Below are positions 32,207-41,381 of a stretch of 64,000 nucleotides of DNA, in pieces (within the stretch, counting starts at the first letter, position 1; each line of letters starts with the position of its first letter). The position numbers and the translations under genes were made by a program. Source of the DNA: Rahnella bruchi (GTDB lineage: Bacteria > Pseudomonadota > Gammaproteobacteria > Enterobacterales > Enterobacteriaceae); NCBI RefSeq assembly GCF_003614975.1, contig NZ_QZWI01000002.1, positions 310,001 to 374,000 of the forward strand, given 5' to 3'. A model generated the notes under the pieces. The model saw only the letters and a program-made list of their open reading frames with translations. It searched no databases and had not been told where the DNA came from.

Positions 32207-34489
32207 TTAATGCACCGCACCTTCCGGTTTTTTCTTCTGCGCACTCATGAAGTGATAAGTGAGCTTGTCAGCCGCCTTATCCAGTGCCACAGAGACGGAA
32301 CCACCATCCACCAGTGAACCAAACAGCAGTTCGTTAGCCAGTGGTTTCTTCAGGTTTTCCTGAACGGTACGGGTCATCGGACGCGCACCCATCGCACGGT
32401 CGTAGCCTTTCACTGTCAACCAGTCACGAGCTTCATCGCTGACTTCCAGAGAAACGCCTTTGGCATCCAGCTGCGCCTGCAGTTCGACGATAAATTTATC
32501 GACAACCTGCTGGATAACTTCCGTAGACAGATGGTTGAACCAGATAACGTTGTCCAGACGGTTGCGGAATTCCGGCGTAAAGGTACGTTTGATCTCTTCC
32601 ATTGCATCAGGGCTGTTATCCTGATGAACCAGACCAATCGATTTACGTTCCGTTTCACGCACACCGGCGTTAGTGGTCATGACCAAAATCACGTTACGGA
32701 AGTCCGCTTTGCGCCCGTTATTATCGGTCAGCGTACCGTTGTCCATTACCTGCAACAGCAGGTTGAAAACATCCGGGTGCGCCTTCTCGATTTCATCGAG
32801 CAGCACTACGGCGTGAGGATGTTTAATGACCGCATCCGTCAGCAAACCGCCCTGATCAAAGCCGACATACCCCGGAGGTGCACCGATCAGACGACTGACC
32901 GTATGACGCTCCATGTATTCCGACATATCAAAGCGCAGCAGTTCAATATCCAGCGCTTTCGCCAGCTGAACCGTGACTTCAGTTTTACCCACACCGGTAG
33001 GACCGGCGAACAGGAACGAACCCACCGGCTTGTGATCCTGACCCAGACCGGCGCGGCTCATTTTGATCGCCTCGGTCAGTGCTTCAATCGCAGGATCCTG
33101 TCCGAAGACCAGCATTTTCAGACGATCGCCCAGATTTTTCAGCACATCGCGATCCGTCGCAGACACGGTTTTTTCCGGAATGCGGGCAATACGCGCCACA
33201 ACGCTTTCGATGTCACTGACGTTAACGGTTTTCTTGCGTTTGCTGACCGGCATTAACCGGCTGCGCGCGCCCGCTTCGTCGATGACGTCGATGGCTTTGT
33301 CTGGCAGATGACGGTCATTGATGTATTTGACCGACAGCTCAACCGCCGCACGTACCGCTTTCGCGGTATAACGCACATCGTGATGCGCTTCGTATTTGGT
33401 TTTCAGGCCGTTAATGATCTGAACAGTTTCTTCCACGCTTGGCTCAGTAATATCAATTTTTTGGAAACGACGCGCCAGGGCACGATCCTTCTCAAAGATA
33501 TTGCTGAATTCCTGATACGTGGTAGAGCCGATCACGCGGATTTTCCCGCTCGACAGCAACGGTTTGATGAGGTTTGCCGCATCCACCTGACCGCCCGATG
33601 CCGCACCGGCACCAATGATCGTGTGGATTTCATCAATAAACAGGATGCTGTTCTTATCCTGCTCAAGCTGTTTGAGCAAAGATTTGAAGCGTTTTTCGAA
33701 ATCACCGCGGTATTTAGTACCCGCCAGTAACGAACCGATATCCAGAGAATACAGGGTGCAGTCGGCCATTACTTCCGGCACATCGCCCTGCTCGATTCGC
33801 CATGCCAGACCTTCGGCAATGGCAGTTTTACCTACGCCGGATTCGCCCACCAGCAGCGGGTTGTTCTTACGGCGACGGCAGAGCACCTGAATGGCGCGCT
33901 CCAGTTCTTTGTCACGGCCAATCAGCGGATCGATACCACCTACACGCGCTAACTGGTTAAGATTAGTGGTGAAGTTCTCCATACGATCTTCCCCCGCCGA
34001 CTGCTCTTCGTTAACTGGGTTTTCCGCATTGTTTTGCGCCTGACTGCCCGATTCATCTTTACGGGTGCCGTGCGAAATAAAGTTCACCACATCAAGGCGG
34101 CTGACATCATGTTTGCGCAGGAGATAGGCCGCCTGAGATTCCTGTTCGCTGAAAATCGCGACCAGAACGTTGGCGCCGGACACTTCGCTGCGGCCAGAAG
34201 ATTGCACGTGGAATACCGCACGTTGCAGAACGCGCTGGAAACTCAGCGTAGGCTGGGTGTCACGTTCCTCTTCACTGGCAGGTAAGGTGGGTGTGGTTTG
34301 CTCGATGAAGGCTTCCAGCTCCTGGCGTAATGCCACCAGATCGACTGTACAAGCTTCAAGCGCTTCACGGGCAGCAGGGTTGCTGAGCAACGCCAGCAAC
34401 AGGTGCTCCACGGTCATAAACTCATGCCGGTGCTCACGGGCTCTTGCGAAAGCCATGTTGAGACTGAGTTCAAGTTCTTGATTGAGCAT
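32207..34489 (-). CDS. clpA: ATP-dependent Clp protease ATP-binding subunit ClpA
   Basis: A Hsp100 unfoldase that feeds ClpP. About 760 residues. The N domain (1-145) begins MLNQELELSLNMAFARAREH. AAA module 1 has Walker A GESGVGKTAIAEG. AAA module 2 has GPTGVGKTEV and the pore loop region GAPPGYVGFDQGG. The ClpP-binding IGL loop is present as KSIGLVHQD. The frame opens at GTG 34495, but ATG 34489, with GGGAGG five bases upstream, is the likely start. clpS lies immediately upstream, so the two are probably co-expressed. Confidence 0.98.
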   Translation of the reverse strand: MLNQELELSLNMAFARAREHRHEFMTVEHLLLALLSNPAAREALEACTVDLVALRQELEAFIEQTTPTLPASEEERDTQPTLSFQRVLQRAVFHVQSSGRSEVSGANVLVAIFSEQESQAAYLLRKHDVSRLDVVNFISHGTRKDESGSQAQNNAENPVNEEQSAGEDRMENFTTNLNQLARVGGIDPLIGRDKELERAIQVLCRRRKNNPLLVGESGVGKTAIAEGLAWRIEQGDVPEVMADCTLYSLDIGSLLAGTKYRGDFEKRFKSLLKQLEQDKNSILFIDEIHTIIGAGAASGGQVDAANLIKPLLSSGKIRVIGSTTYQEFSNIFEKDRALARRFQKIDITEPSVEETVQIINGLKTKYEAHHDVRYTAKAVRAAVELSVKYINDRHLPDKAIDVIDEAGARSRLMPVSKRKKTVNVSDIESVVARIARIPEKTVSATDRDVLKNLGDRLKMLVFGQDPAIEALTEAIKMSRAGLGQDHKPVGSFLFAGPTGVGKTEVTVQLAKALDIELLRFDMSEYMERHTVSRLIGAPPGYVGFDQGGLLTDAVIKHPHAVVLLDEIEKAHPDVFNLLLQVMDNGTLTDNNGRKADFRNVILVMTTNAGVRETERKSIGLVHQDNSPDAMEEIKRTFTPEFRNRLDNVIWFNHLSTEVIQQVVDKFIVELQAQLDAKGVSLEVSDEARDWLTVKGYDRAMGARPMTRTVQENLKKPLANELLFGSLVDGGSVSVALDKAADKLTYHFMSAQKKKPEGAVH

Positions 34490-34516
34490 AGGCACCTCCC
34501 AAATAGATTGCCTTAA

Positions 34517-34837
34517 TCAGGCTTTTTCCAGCGTACACAGCAACGGATGCTCATTCTCCTTGGCGTACTCATTTACGTGTGCGACCTTGGTTTCCGCGAC
34601 TTCGGCTGTATAAACACCGCATATCGCTTTGCCTCTATAGTGCACCTGGAGCATCAGTTGCGTTGCACGTTCAATATCATAAGAAAAGAACTTTTGCAGA
34701 ACGTCAATCACAAATTCCATTGGAGTGTAATCGTCGTTGTTTAATATAACTTTATACATAGATGGCGGTTTTACCTCATCCTTTTGCTTATCCGCCGCCA
34801 AATGTTCAAAATTTAGCCAGTCTTGATTATTGCCCAT
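34517..34837 (-). CDS. clpS: ClpS adaptor of the N-end rule
   Basis: Delivers proteins with N-terminal Leu, Phe, Tyr or Trp to ClpAP. From ATG 34837 ([18 protein letters not shown]) it is 106 residues, the E. coli length. An upstream ATG at 34888 adds 17 residues that lack counterparts. The binding pocket segments [19 protein letters not shown] and [21 protein letters not shown] and the C-terminal [10 protein letters not shown] are conserved. It precedes clpA by 27 bp. Confidence 0.97.
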   Translation of the reverse strand: MGNNQDWLNFEHLAADKQKDEVKPPSMYKVILNNDDYTPMEFVIDVLQKFFSYDIERATQLMLQVHYRGKAICGVYTAEVAETKVAHVNEYAKENEHPLLCTLEKA

Positions 34838-35231
34838 TGCCTGTTCATCACCTGTGAAGATCGTATTGGAAGCCAAATACACAAACATGAAAGCTTTCTG
34901 CAGAGCCTCACGTTGTTATTACCGTATTTTACCATCTCTGGCCTCACCTTGCCGCTGCACAAAATGTCTTACGTGCAATAGATAACGCCGTTATAAATTT
35001 AACAAAATATGTCAATAGCGTTACCTGCTTCAAACTTTGGTTATCTGCTCCCCCGGGACAAATGCCGTTTCCTTGACGTCTAACTCTATTCCACTAGAGT
35101 GTAAATTCGTGAGCTGAACGGAATTTATACTGGCCTGAACAGGTGCTTACCCGCTGCGTTCCGGCCTTCGTGCTCACCCAACTGGCTTTATCTATTTACT
35201 ACCAGACTAGTCATGAGAGGGATGTAGAAGC
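34838..35231. other. clpS-cspD divergent intergenic region
   Basis: About 390 bp carrying promoters for clpS (left) and cspD (right). TTGACG (35075-35080 region) followed after about 16 bp by TAGAGT is a possible rightward promoter. I see no gene or strong hairpin. Confidence 0.5.
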
Positions 35232-35453
35232 ATGCAGACGGGTACTGTTAAATGGTTCAATAACGCTAAAGGCTTTGGCTTCATTTGCCCGCAAAATGGC
35301 GGTGAAGACATCTTCGCTCACTACTCCACAATCCAGATGGAGGGTTACCGGACTCTGAAAGCCGGCCAGCAGGTCAATTTCGACGTTCATGAAGGCCCAA
35401 AGGGGAATCATGCCAGCCTCATTATTCCAGTGGAAAGTGAAGCGGTCGCCTGA
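35232..35453 (+). CDS. cspD: cold-shock-like protein CspD
   Basis: A 73-residue cold-shock-domain protein that inhibits replication in stationary phase in E. coli. It begins MQTGTVKWFNNAKGFGFICP, with RNP1 KGFGFI and RNP2-like DIFAHYS. GGEDIFAHYSTIQMEGYRTL marks it as CspD rather than CspA or CspE. It is divergent from clpS, as in E. coli. Confidence 0.97.
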   Translation: MQTGTVKWFNNAKGFGFICPQNGGEDIFAHYSTIQMEGYRTLKAGQQVNFDVHEGPKGNHASLIIPVESEAVA

Positions 35454-35491
35454 CCGGTTCTGCACTACGTACCAAATTACGCTTCAACTGC

Positions 35492-35526
35492 AAATGCCGG
35501 TCACTCACTGACTGGCATTTTTATTT
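35492..35526 (+). terminator. intrinsic terminator of cspD
   Basis: AAATGCCGGTCA pairs with TGACTGGCATTT (one G-T pair) around CTCAC, followed by TTTATTTAT. The macAB genes that follow in E. coli are missing, and ybjX comes next. Confidence 0.85.
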
Positions 35527-35747
35527 ATGGGGGAGAATGACTCAGGCTTCAAGCCCTCTTTACGAAAATAAAGTACATTTTTTAGACACCGATTGCTAAG
35601 ACACGACATAAACAAAATCAAATCTAAACACAATCTCAACAAATCGCGTTCAATTTCTCCCTAATTTCCCCCGTTGCACAGTCGTTTATGCATCGCCTGT
35701 TGAAATGTCGGTAACAAAATTCCGGCAGTCAATAACAGGTAAAGACC

Positions 35748-36737
35748 ATGACGACTCTCCATTATCCTGACGTAGAAAAAGCTCCGCTTTCAGGCTTGCA
35801 GTTGATGAAAGCATTGCTCACCAACCGCATCACGCCGGGACCGTCCTGGAAATTACCGCGCTATCGCCTTAAATTCCTTTTCCGCACCCTGAGGCAACCG
35901 CGCAGAACGTTTGCGCTGCTCGATTATCTGGCGCAGCACCCGCAGCGTGATGAAATTTTGTATGCCATGCCCGCCCTGCCGGCGAAATTACACCGCACCT
36001 ATCAGGCGGCAAATATCACGCAGGCACAGGCCCTGAAACGCATCACCGATCATTACAGTATGATTCAGGATTGCCTGCCGGAAGCCATCAGCCACGGATA
36101 TCTGAGTAAAAAGCCGATGGCGATTGCCACCCTGACAGGTAAAGAAGAACAACGTTACGCCATTACCTTCAATGCCGTCAGCCGTCTGGATAAAGAAGGT
36201 GAAGCCACGCTGTGTTTCAATAATCCCCAGGGAGAACCGATTGCTATCGTGACGTTCTCTTTTATTGAGTATCAGGGCAAACCGACGCTGTTTATCGGGG
36301 CGTTGCAGGGCCCGCGCGCCCATGTTGACCATCAGGAAATCCAGACAGCCACTAAAGCCTGCCACGGTTTATTCCCGAAACGTTTGGTGATTGAAGCGCT
36401 GACGACGCTGGCGGATGTGACCGGTATGACCCAGCTGGTTGCCGTCGGCAATCGCACCCATATTTATGAGGATCCGCGTTACAAAAAACGCAAAGGGATG
36501 GTGTTTGCGGATTACGACAGCTTCTGGGAAACACTGGATGCAAAACAAGGCGAAAACGGATATTTCCATCTGCCGCGCCAGATAGCTCACCGTCCGCTGG
36601 AAGAGATCGCCAGCAAACGCCGTTCTGAGTACCGCCGCCGTTATCTGCTGTTAGATGACCTTGAAAGCCAGATCCGCCAGACATTCACCAGCGGACATGG
36701 CAACCCGGTCACTGCTGCCCAAAGTCAGGCCGCTTAA
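35748..36737 (+). CDS. ybjX: VirK/YbjX family protein (DUF535)
   Basis: A 329-residue cytoplasmic protein with no signal peptide or membrane segment, close in length to E. coli YbjX (330 aa). Typical segments are LIHR-like LPAKLHRTYQAAN, KEEQRYAITFNAVSRLDKEGE, GALQGPRAHVDHQEIQTATK and YKKRKGMVFADYDSFWE. DUF535 members such as VirK and YbjX are linked to envelope and antimicrobial-peptide stress. The reaction is unknown. It lacks its usual macAB neighbours. Its stop codon overlaps that of ybjD (TTAA shared on opposite strands). Confidence 0.92.
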   Translation: MTTLHYPDVEKAPLSGLQLMKALLTNRITPGPSWKLPRYRLKFLFRTLRQPRRTFALLDYLAQHPQRDEILYAMPALPAKLHRTYQAANITQAQALKRITDHYSMIQDCLPEAISHGYLSKKPMAIATLTGKEEQRYAITFNAVSRLDKEGEATLCFNNPQGEPIAIVTFSFIEYQGKPTLFIGALQGPRAHVDHQEIQTATKACHGLFPKRLVIEALTTLADVTGMTQLVAVGNRTHIYEDPRYKKRKGMVFADYDSFWETLDAKQGENGYFHLPRQIAHRPLEEIASKRRSEYRRRYLLLDDLESQIRQTFTSGHGNPVTAAQSQAA

Positions 36738-38467
36738 TCGGCTCGCCCGCGTGCCAGCCAGGCCACGCGGGAAAACATCTGCCGCAGCAGCGGAGGAATC
36801 GATGACGTTCCCCGCAAGGATGCCGCCATCGCCACGTCAATCGCCAGATCAGGCTTTGAACTGCGGTGAATGGCTTTATCGATAATGCGCCTCGGCGACA
36901 TCGGCACATTTTCCGGTATCGCCGCATTCTTACGATAAACATCCTCAAAACCATCGCGATACAGAAAGTATTCAATGTCCTGCGCCGGTAACGCGGTCAG
37001 CCGATAACGCAGCGTATCGTCGTGGCTTTCCACGTTCGCCATCACCGTCGCCGCATATTTACGCCCCGCTTCATCTCCATCGACCAGCGCATGCCATTCA
37101 ATGCCCATTTGCCGGGCAAAACGCAACAACGGTTTGAGTCCGCACTGCGCAAACTCGATCACCTTGATCCCCTCAGATTCAAAATGATAACCGCATTGCC
37201 GCGCCAGCTGGTTCAGCAACCAGACTTCCGTTTCCCCTTCCACCAGCAACCAGCAGCGGGCGAACAGAGATGAAGGCCGGTTGAAGCGAATATGAAAGGC
37301 AATGCGGCGGCTGTCTTCCATGCTCAACCCTTCCGGGCCAATGCCATAAGCCGCCACGCGCCCGGATTCACGTACCAGACGGCAAATTTGCTCGACAGGC
37401 ACGAGAGAGAGCAGATCGCCGGAATTGGTAGTAGTGATCCGCTGCAACGGCAGCTGATCCAGCAATCCCCAGGCTACCGACAGCATGATCGGATGCAGAC
37501 GGGTTTCAGGGTCTTCAATCAGCAAAAGCGGCCTGGCATCGGGATGCAGCACCACGGAGCCTTTGGCCTGTAATAACGTCGAGAACATGCCGAGCAGCAT
37601 CACCCGCATACTGCGGCTGTTCGGTTCGGCAATCATGCGGTTGATGTTATCGAGAGATCGCCATGCGCGGCGGCTTTCGGCGCGGCCATGACGTTTCTGC
37701 TGCCACGGCGCGCTGTTCGAGGTGCCCTGCTCGGCAAAATAGTGTTCCAGCAACTGCTGCATGGCCGAAAGGCCGCTGCGCAGTTCACTGTTTTTCAGCG
37801 TCTGCGGACTGTGAACCAATTCCCGCGTCAGTTCATCAAGCTGTTTTGCCAGTTCTTCATTATTTGCCGCCAGCCGCGGCGCCAGCGTTTCACTGCGCAG
37901 ACGGCGGATAAAACGCGCATCACGTAAACGCAGAACCGGACTCAGGCGGATAAGCGCCTGCGCCAGGGGATCAATCGTCGTCAGATTTAAAGGCTGACCG
38001 TTGGATGACAGGAAACTGCGCAGCGTCATCACGCTGCCATCGTCGTCGAGTTCGCCTTCCAGCCGGTAATAAATACGGTTCAGCTTATCGGCACATTTCA
38101 CCCAAAGCGGTGAGAGCGAATTAAAGCGCGGCGACATATGATGTCCGGCCTGGTTCTCGCAAAAGGTAAATACCACGTGCAGATACTGAGATTTGGATTC
38201 CTCCTCGCCCGCCGGGAAATAGAAATCCTCTTCTTTAAAGCAATAGAGTTTGGGTTCCGGAGAAAGCAGCAAAGTTAAGGCGTCAAGCAGGCTGGATTTA
38301 CCCCAGGCGTTCTCACCAATGAGTACGGTGTTGGTCAGAAAGGATTCGCCCGGCCCCTGCGCAGAGGTTCCGGTAATGGATGCGCCACGTTGTGCGGGCT
38401 GCGTCAGCGTCAAAGACAGGCGGTTAATCCCGCGAAAACCGACAATATCAACACGTTCCAGATACAT
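36734..38467 (-). CDS. ybjD: OLD-family ATPase/TOPRIM nuclease-like protein YbjD
   Basis: A 577-residue protein matching E. coli YbjD (552 aa). It joins an SMC/ABC-like ATPase (Walker A GENAWGKSSLLD near residue 55, Walker B LLLIEDPETRLHPI near residue 330) to a C-terminal TOPRIM domain (WLLVEGETE, WHALVDGDEAGRKYAA). This is the architecture of Overcoming Lysogenisation Defect nucleases. Cellular role is not established. Relative to E. coli an insertion of about 20 residues (around QRGASITGTSAQGPGESF) precedes the Walker A segment. It is not linked to a helicase gene, so a Gabija-type defence pair is not supported. Confidence 0.9.
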   Translation of the reverse strand: MYLERVDIVGFRGINRLSLTLTQPAQRGASITGTSAQGPGESFLTNTVLIGENAWGKSSLLDALTLLLSPEPKLYCFKEEDFYFPAGEEESKSQYLHVVFTFCENQAGHHMSPRFNSLSPLWVKCADKLNRIYYRLEGELDDDGSVMTLRSFLSSNGQPLNLTTIDPLAQALIRLSPVLRLRDARFIRRLRSETLAPRLAANNEELAKQLDELTRELVHSPQTLKNSELRSGLSAMQQLLEHYFAEQGTSNSAPWQQKRHGRAESRRAWRSLDNINRMIAEPNSRSMRVMLLGMFSTLLQAKGSVVLHPDARPLLLIEDPETRLHPIMLSVAWGLLDQLPLQRITTTNSGDLLSLVPVEQICRLVRESGRVAAYGIGPEGLSMEDSRRIAFHIRFNRPSSLFARCWLLVEGETEVWLLNQLARQCGYHFESEGIKVIEFAQCGLKPLLRFARQMGIEWHALVDGDEAGRKYAATVMANVESHDDTLRYRLTALPAQDIEYFLYRDGFEDVYRKNAAIPENVPMSPRRIIDKAIHRSSKPDLAIDVAMAASLRGTSSIPPLLRQMFSRVAWLARGRAD

Positions 38468-38656
38468 CAGACGCCTCCTGTGCGCTCAACACTTTCCTGA
38501 GCATGGCGTTAAAAATTGGTTCAGGTCAAGCGGTCAAAGATATCTCTGCGTGCCGAAGCTGCTTTACAGTCAGATAACTTTTCGTTAGCGTGGCGGGCGG
38601 CCTTTTCTGCGCCGCGTTCCACTCTTGGGATTTCACTTTTCAGGGACTTTTGCATC

Positions 38657-39556
38657 ATGTATTCCGGGCTGTTAATTATTCTCCTGCCGCTGATTGCCGG
38701 CTACCTTATTCCGCTCAAAAACCGGCCCCTGCTGCACATTGTTAATCAGTTACTCAGCTGGATGGTTTACGTCATCCTTTTCATTATGGGCATCAGTCTG
38801 GCGTTTCTCGACAATCTGAGCGCAAATTTGCTGCTGATTTTCAAATATGCCGCCGTGTGTTTCCTGTGCATTTTTGTGATGAACTACGCCGCGCTCTGGC
38901 TGCTTGAACGCCGCCGGCCCTGGAAGTCAGAGCACAAGCAGGAAAAACTGCCGTCGCGTATTCACATGGCGCTGGAATCGCTGAAGTTATGCGGTGTGGT
39001 CATTGGCGGTTTCGCGCTCGGTCTGACCCAATGGCACTGGCTGACTTTCGCCTCGCAGGCCAGCGAAATTGCGTTGTTATTCCTGCTGGCACTGGTCGGC
39101 ATACAGCTTCGTAACAGCAGCATGACCTTGCGCCAGATAATCCTTAATCGCCGCGGGATGATGGTCGGGATGGTGGTCGCTGTCAGCGCATTAGCAGGTG
39201 GCGCTATCGCCGCGTTGTTGTTGGGTCTGCCGCTGAAAACCGGTCTGGCGCTCGCCTCCGGATACGGCTGGTATTCGCTGTCGGGTATTGTTCTGACCGA
39301 TTCATTCGGGCCGGTGATTGGCAGTGCGGCATTCTTTAACGATCTGGCCCGCGAACTGTGCGCCATCATGCTGATCCCGACGCTGGTGCGCACCAGCCGT
39401 TCGACGGCACTTGGCCTTTGCGGTGCAACGTCTATGGACTTCACCCTGCCGGTTTTACAGCGCAGTGGCGGCCTGGATATGGTTCCGCCCGCCGTCGTTC
39501 ACGGTTTTGTGTTGAGCCTTATAGCCCCTGTGCTGATGGCCTTTTTCTCCGCCTGA
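38657..39556 (+). CDS. lysO: L-lysine exporter LysO
   Basis: A 299-residue inner-membrane exporter of lysine (and thialysine), formerly YbjE, with eight hydrophobic segments. From ATG 38657 it reads MYSGLLIILLPLIAGYLIPL, which matches E. coli. The frame opens 47 codons further upstream, but that part overlaps the ybjD promoter region and lacks homology. Conserved blocks are LDNLSANLLLI, EKLPSRIHMALESLKLCGVV and STALGLCGATSMDFTLPVLQ. In E. coli expression depends on ArgP. No riboswitch-like structure was recognised in the 190-bp leader. Confidence 0.95.
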   Translation: MYSGLLIILLPLIAGYLIPLKNRPLLHIVNQLLSWMVYVILFIMGISLAFLDNLSANLLLIFKYAAVCFLCIFVMNYAALWLLERRRPWKSEHKQEKLPSRIHMALESLKLCGVVIGGFALGLTQWHWLTFASQASEIALLFLLALVGIQLRNSSMTLRQIILNRRGMMVGMVVAVSALAGGAIAALLLGLPLKTGLALASGYGWYSLSGIVLTDSFGPVIGSAAFFNDLARELCAIMLIPTLVRTSRSTALGLCGATSMDFTLPVLQRSGGLDMVPPAVVHGFVLSLIAPVLMAFFSA

Positions 39557-39566
39557 CGTCTGTTTT

Positions 39567-39588
39567 CCCGCTGCTTTCCGGCAGCGGG
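39567..39588 (+). terminator. hairpin after lysO
   Basis: CCCGCTGC and GCAGCGGG form a perfect 8-bp stem with a 6-nt loop, 10 nt after the lysO stop. The T-run is missing, so termination is uncertain. Confidence 0.45.
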
Positions 39589-39683
39589 CACTTCCCTGAA
39601 AAACTTGCGATAAATCAACTCCGCTTCACTTAGCCTTAAAAAACCCTTCATTTCTTTCCCTGCCAGTTTTAGGCTTGCATTAA

Positions 39684-39706
39684 AACAAGCATTTTAAATG
39701 CAACTT
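39684..39706. promoter_or_regulatory. NsrR-like operator upstream of hcp
   Basis: AACAAGCATTT and AAATGCAACTT flank a single central T, an 11-1-11 inverted repeat of the type bound by the nitric-oxide sensor NsrR. It ends 16 bp before the hcp ATG and would overlap the start of transcription. hcp-hcr is an established NsrR target in E. coli. Confidence 0.65.
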
Positions 39707-39722
39707 TAAAAAGGACCTCATT

Positions 39723-41375
39723 ATGTTTTGTGTGCAATGTGAACAAACAGTCCGTACCCCGGCGGGCAATGGCTGCGCTTATGCGCAGGGAATGTGTGGC
39801 AAAACGGCAGAAACCTCTGATTTACAGGACTTACTGGTCGCCGTACTGGAAGGCTTATCTGCCTGGGCGCTGACCGCGCGCGGCTACGGCATTATTGATG
39901 AAGAGATCGACAGCTTCGCGCCCCGCGCCTTTTTCTCCACCCTGACCAATGTGAACTTCGATTCTGACCGCATCGTCGGCTACGCCCGTGAAGCGATTAT
40001 CCACCGTGAATCTCTGGCCGTTCGCTGTCGCCTGATGGATCCGCAAATCACCGTCAGCCATCCGCTGGCCGCACTGGAACTGGTCAGCGATAACCTCAGC
40101 GAGCTGCAACAACAGGCGCAGCAGTTTGCGCTCAACGGCGACAAAGCGCAGATCGGCGATGACATTCACGGCCTGCGTATGCTCTGTTTGTACGGCCTGA
40201 AGGGGGCGGCGGCGTATATGGAACACGCGCACGTTCTGGGTCAGTCGGATACTGCCATTTATGCCGAATATCACCGTCTGATGGCGTGGCTCGGCACACA
40301 GCCTGCCGACATGGGCGAGCTGCTCGAAAACGCGATGGCAATTGGCAAAATGAACTTTGGCGTGATGGCGATCCTGGATAAAGGCGAAACCGATGCCTAT
40401 GGACATCCGCAGCCGACCAACGTCAATGTCCGCCCGCTGGCGGGTAAAGCGATTCTGATTTCCGGGCACGACCTGAAAGATTTGCAAATGCTGCTTGAGC
40501 AAACTGCTGGCACCGGCATCAACATCTATACCCACGGCGAAATGCTGCCCGCACACGGTTATCCTGAACTGAAAAAATTCCCACATCTGGCCGGTAACTA
40601 CGGCAGCGGCTGGCAGAATCAGCAGGTGGAATTCGCCAAATTCCCGGGGCCGGTGGTGATGACGTCCAACTGCATCATTGACCCGAATGTCGGCAACTAT
40701 GGCGACCGCATCTGGACACGCAGCATCGTCGGCTGGCCGGGCGTGCAACATTTGGAAGGGGAAGATTTTACGCCGGTCATTGCGCAGGCATTGCAGCTGC
40801 CGGGCTTCCCTTACAGCGAAATTGAACAGGAAATCACGGTCGGCTTTGGCCGCCAGACTCTGCTCGGTGCAGCGGATACGGTGATTGATCTCGTCGCCGC
40901 TAAAAAACTGCGTCACATCTTCCTGATCGGCGGCTGTGACGGCAGCCGTGGCGAACGCAGCTACTTTACTGATCTGGCACGCAGCGTGCCGCAGGATTGC
41001 CTGATCCTGACGCTGGCCTGCGGTAAATACCGCTTCAATAAACTGGATTTCGGTACGATCGAAGGCCTGCCTCGCCTGCTGGACGTCGGTCAGTGTAACG
41101 ACGCCTATTCCGCTATTATCCTTGCGGTGAATCTGGCCGAGAAATTAGGCTGCGGTGTGAATGATTTACCGCTGAGTCTGGTGCTTTCGTGGTTCGAACA
41201 GAAAGCCATTGTGATCCTGCTGACCCTGCTGTCGCTCGGTGTAAAAAACATTGCCACCGGCCCGACCGCACCTGCCTTCCTGACCGATAACCTGCTGACC
41301 ATCCTGAATGAAAAATTTGGCCTGCGCGCAATTACGTCGGTTGAGCAGGATCTGAAAACCATGCTGCCGGAGTAA
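39723..41375 (+). CDS. hcp: hydroxylamine reductase / hybrid cluster protein
   Basis: Hcp is an iron-sulfur-oxygen cluster protein that reduces nitric oxide (and hydroxylamine in vitro) and acts in nitrosative-stress defence. At 550 residues it equals E. coli. The N-terminal CX2CX11CX6C set (Cys3, 6, 18, 25) is the enterobacterial 2Fe-2S type. Hybrid-cluster ligands lie in [36 protein letters not shown] and [14 protein letters not shown] strong AAGGA Shine-Dalgarno is present. hcr follows 6 bp later, forming one operon. Confidence 0.98.
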   Translation: MFCVQCEQTVRTPAGNGCAYAQGMCGKTAETSDLQDLLVAVLEGLSAWALTARGYGIIDEEIDSFAPRAFFSTLTNVNFDSDRIVGYAREAIIHRESLAVRCRLMDPQITVSHPLAALELVSDNLSELQQQAQQFALNGDKAQIGDDIHGLRMLCLYGLKGAAAYMEHAHVLGQSDTAIYAEYHRLMAWLGTQPADMGELLENAMAIGKMNFGVMAILDKGETDAYGHPQPTNVNVRPLAGKAILISGHDLKDLQMLLEQTAGTGINIYTHGEMLPAHGYPELKKFPHLAGNYGSGWQNQQVEFAKFPGPVVMTSNCIIDPNVGNYGDRIWTRSIVGWPGVQHLEGEDFTPVIAQALQLPGFPYSEIEQEITVGFGRQTLLGAADTVIDLVAAKKLRHIFLIGGCDGSRGERSYFTDLARSVPQDCLILTLACGKYRFNKLDFGTIEGLPRLLDVGQCNDAYSAIILAVNLAEKLGCGVNDLPLSLVLSWFEQKAIVILLTLLSLGVKNIATGPTAPAFLTDNLLTILNEKFGLRAITSVEQDLKTMLPE

Positions 41376-41381
41376 GCTGAA

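Noticed and set aside
36734-38467. Gabija or other OLD-based defence system
   Set aside because: No helicase or reverse transcriptase partner is adjacent. Neighbours are core genes, as in E. coli.
39855-40916. 353-codon leftward open frame antisense to hcp
   Set aside because: Shadow of the high-GC hcp coding frame. His- and Arg-rich translation without motifs.
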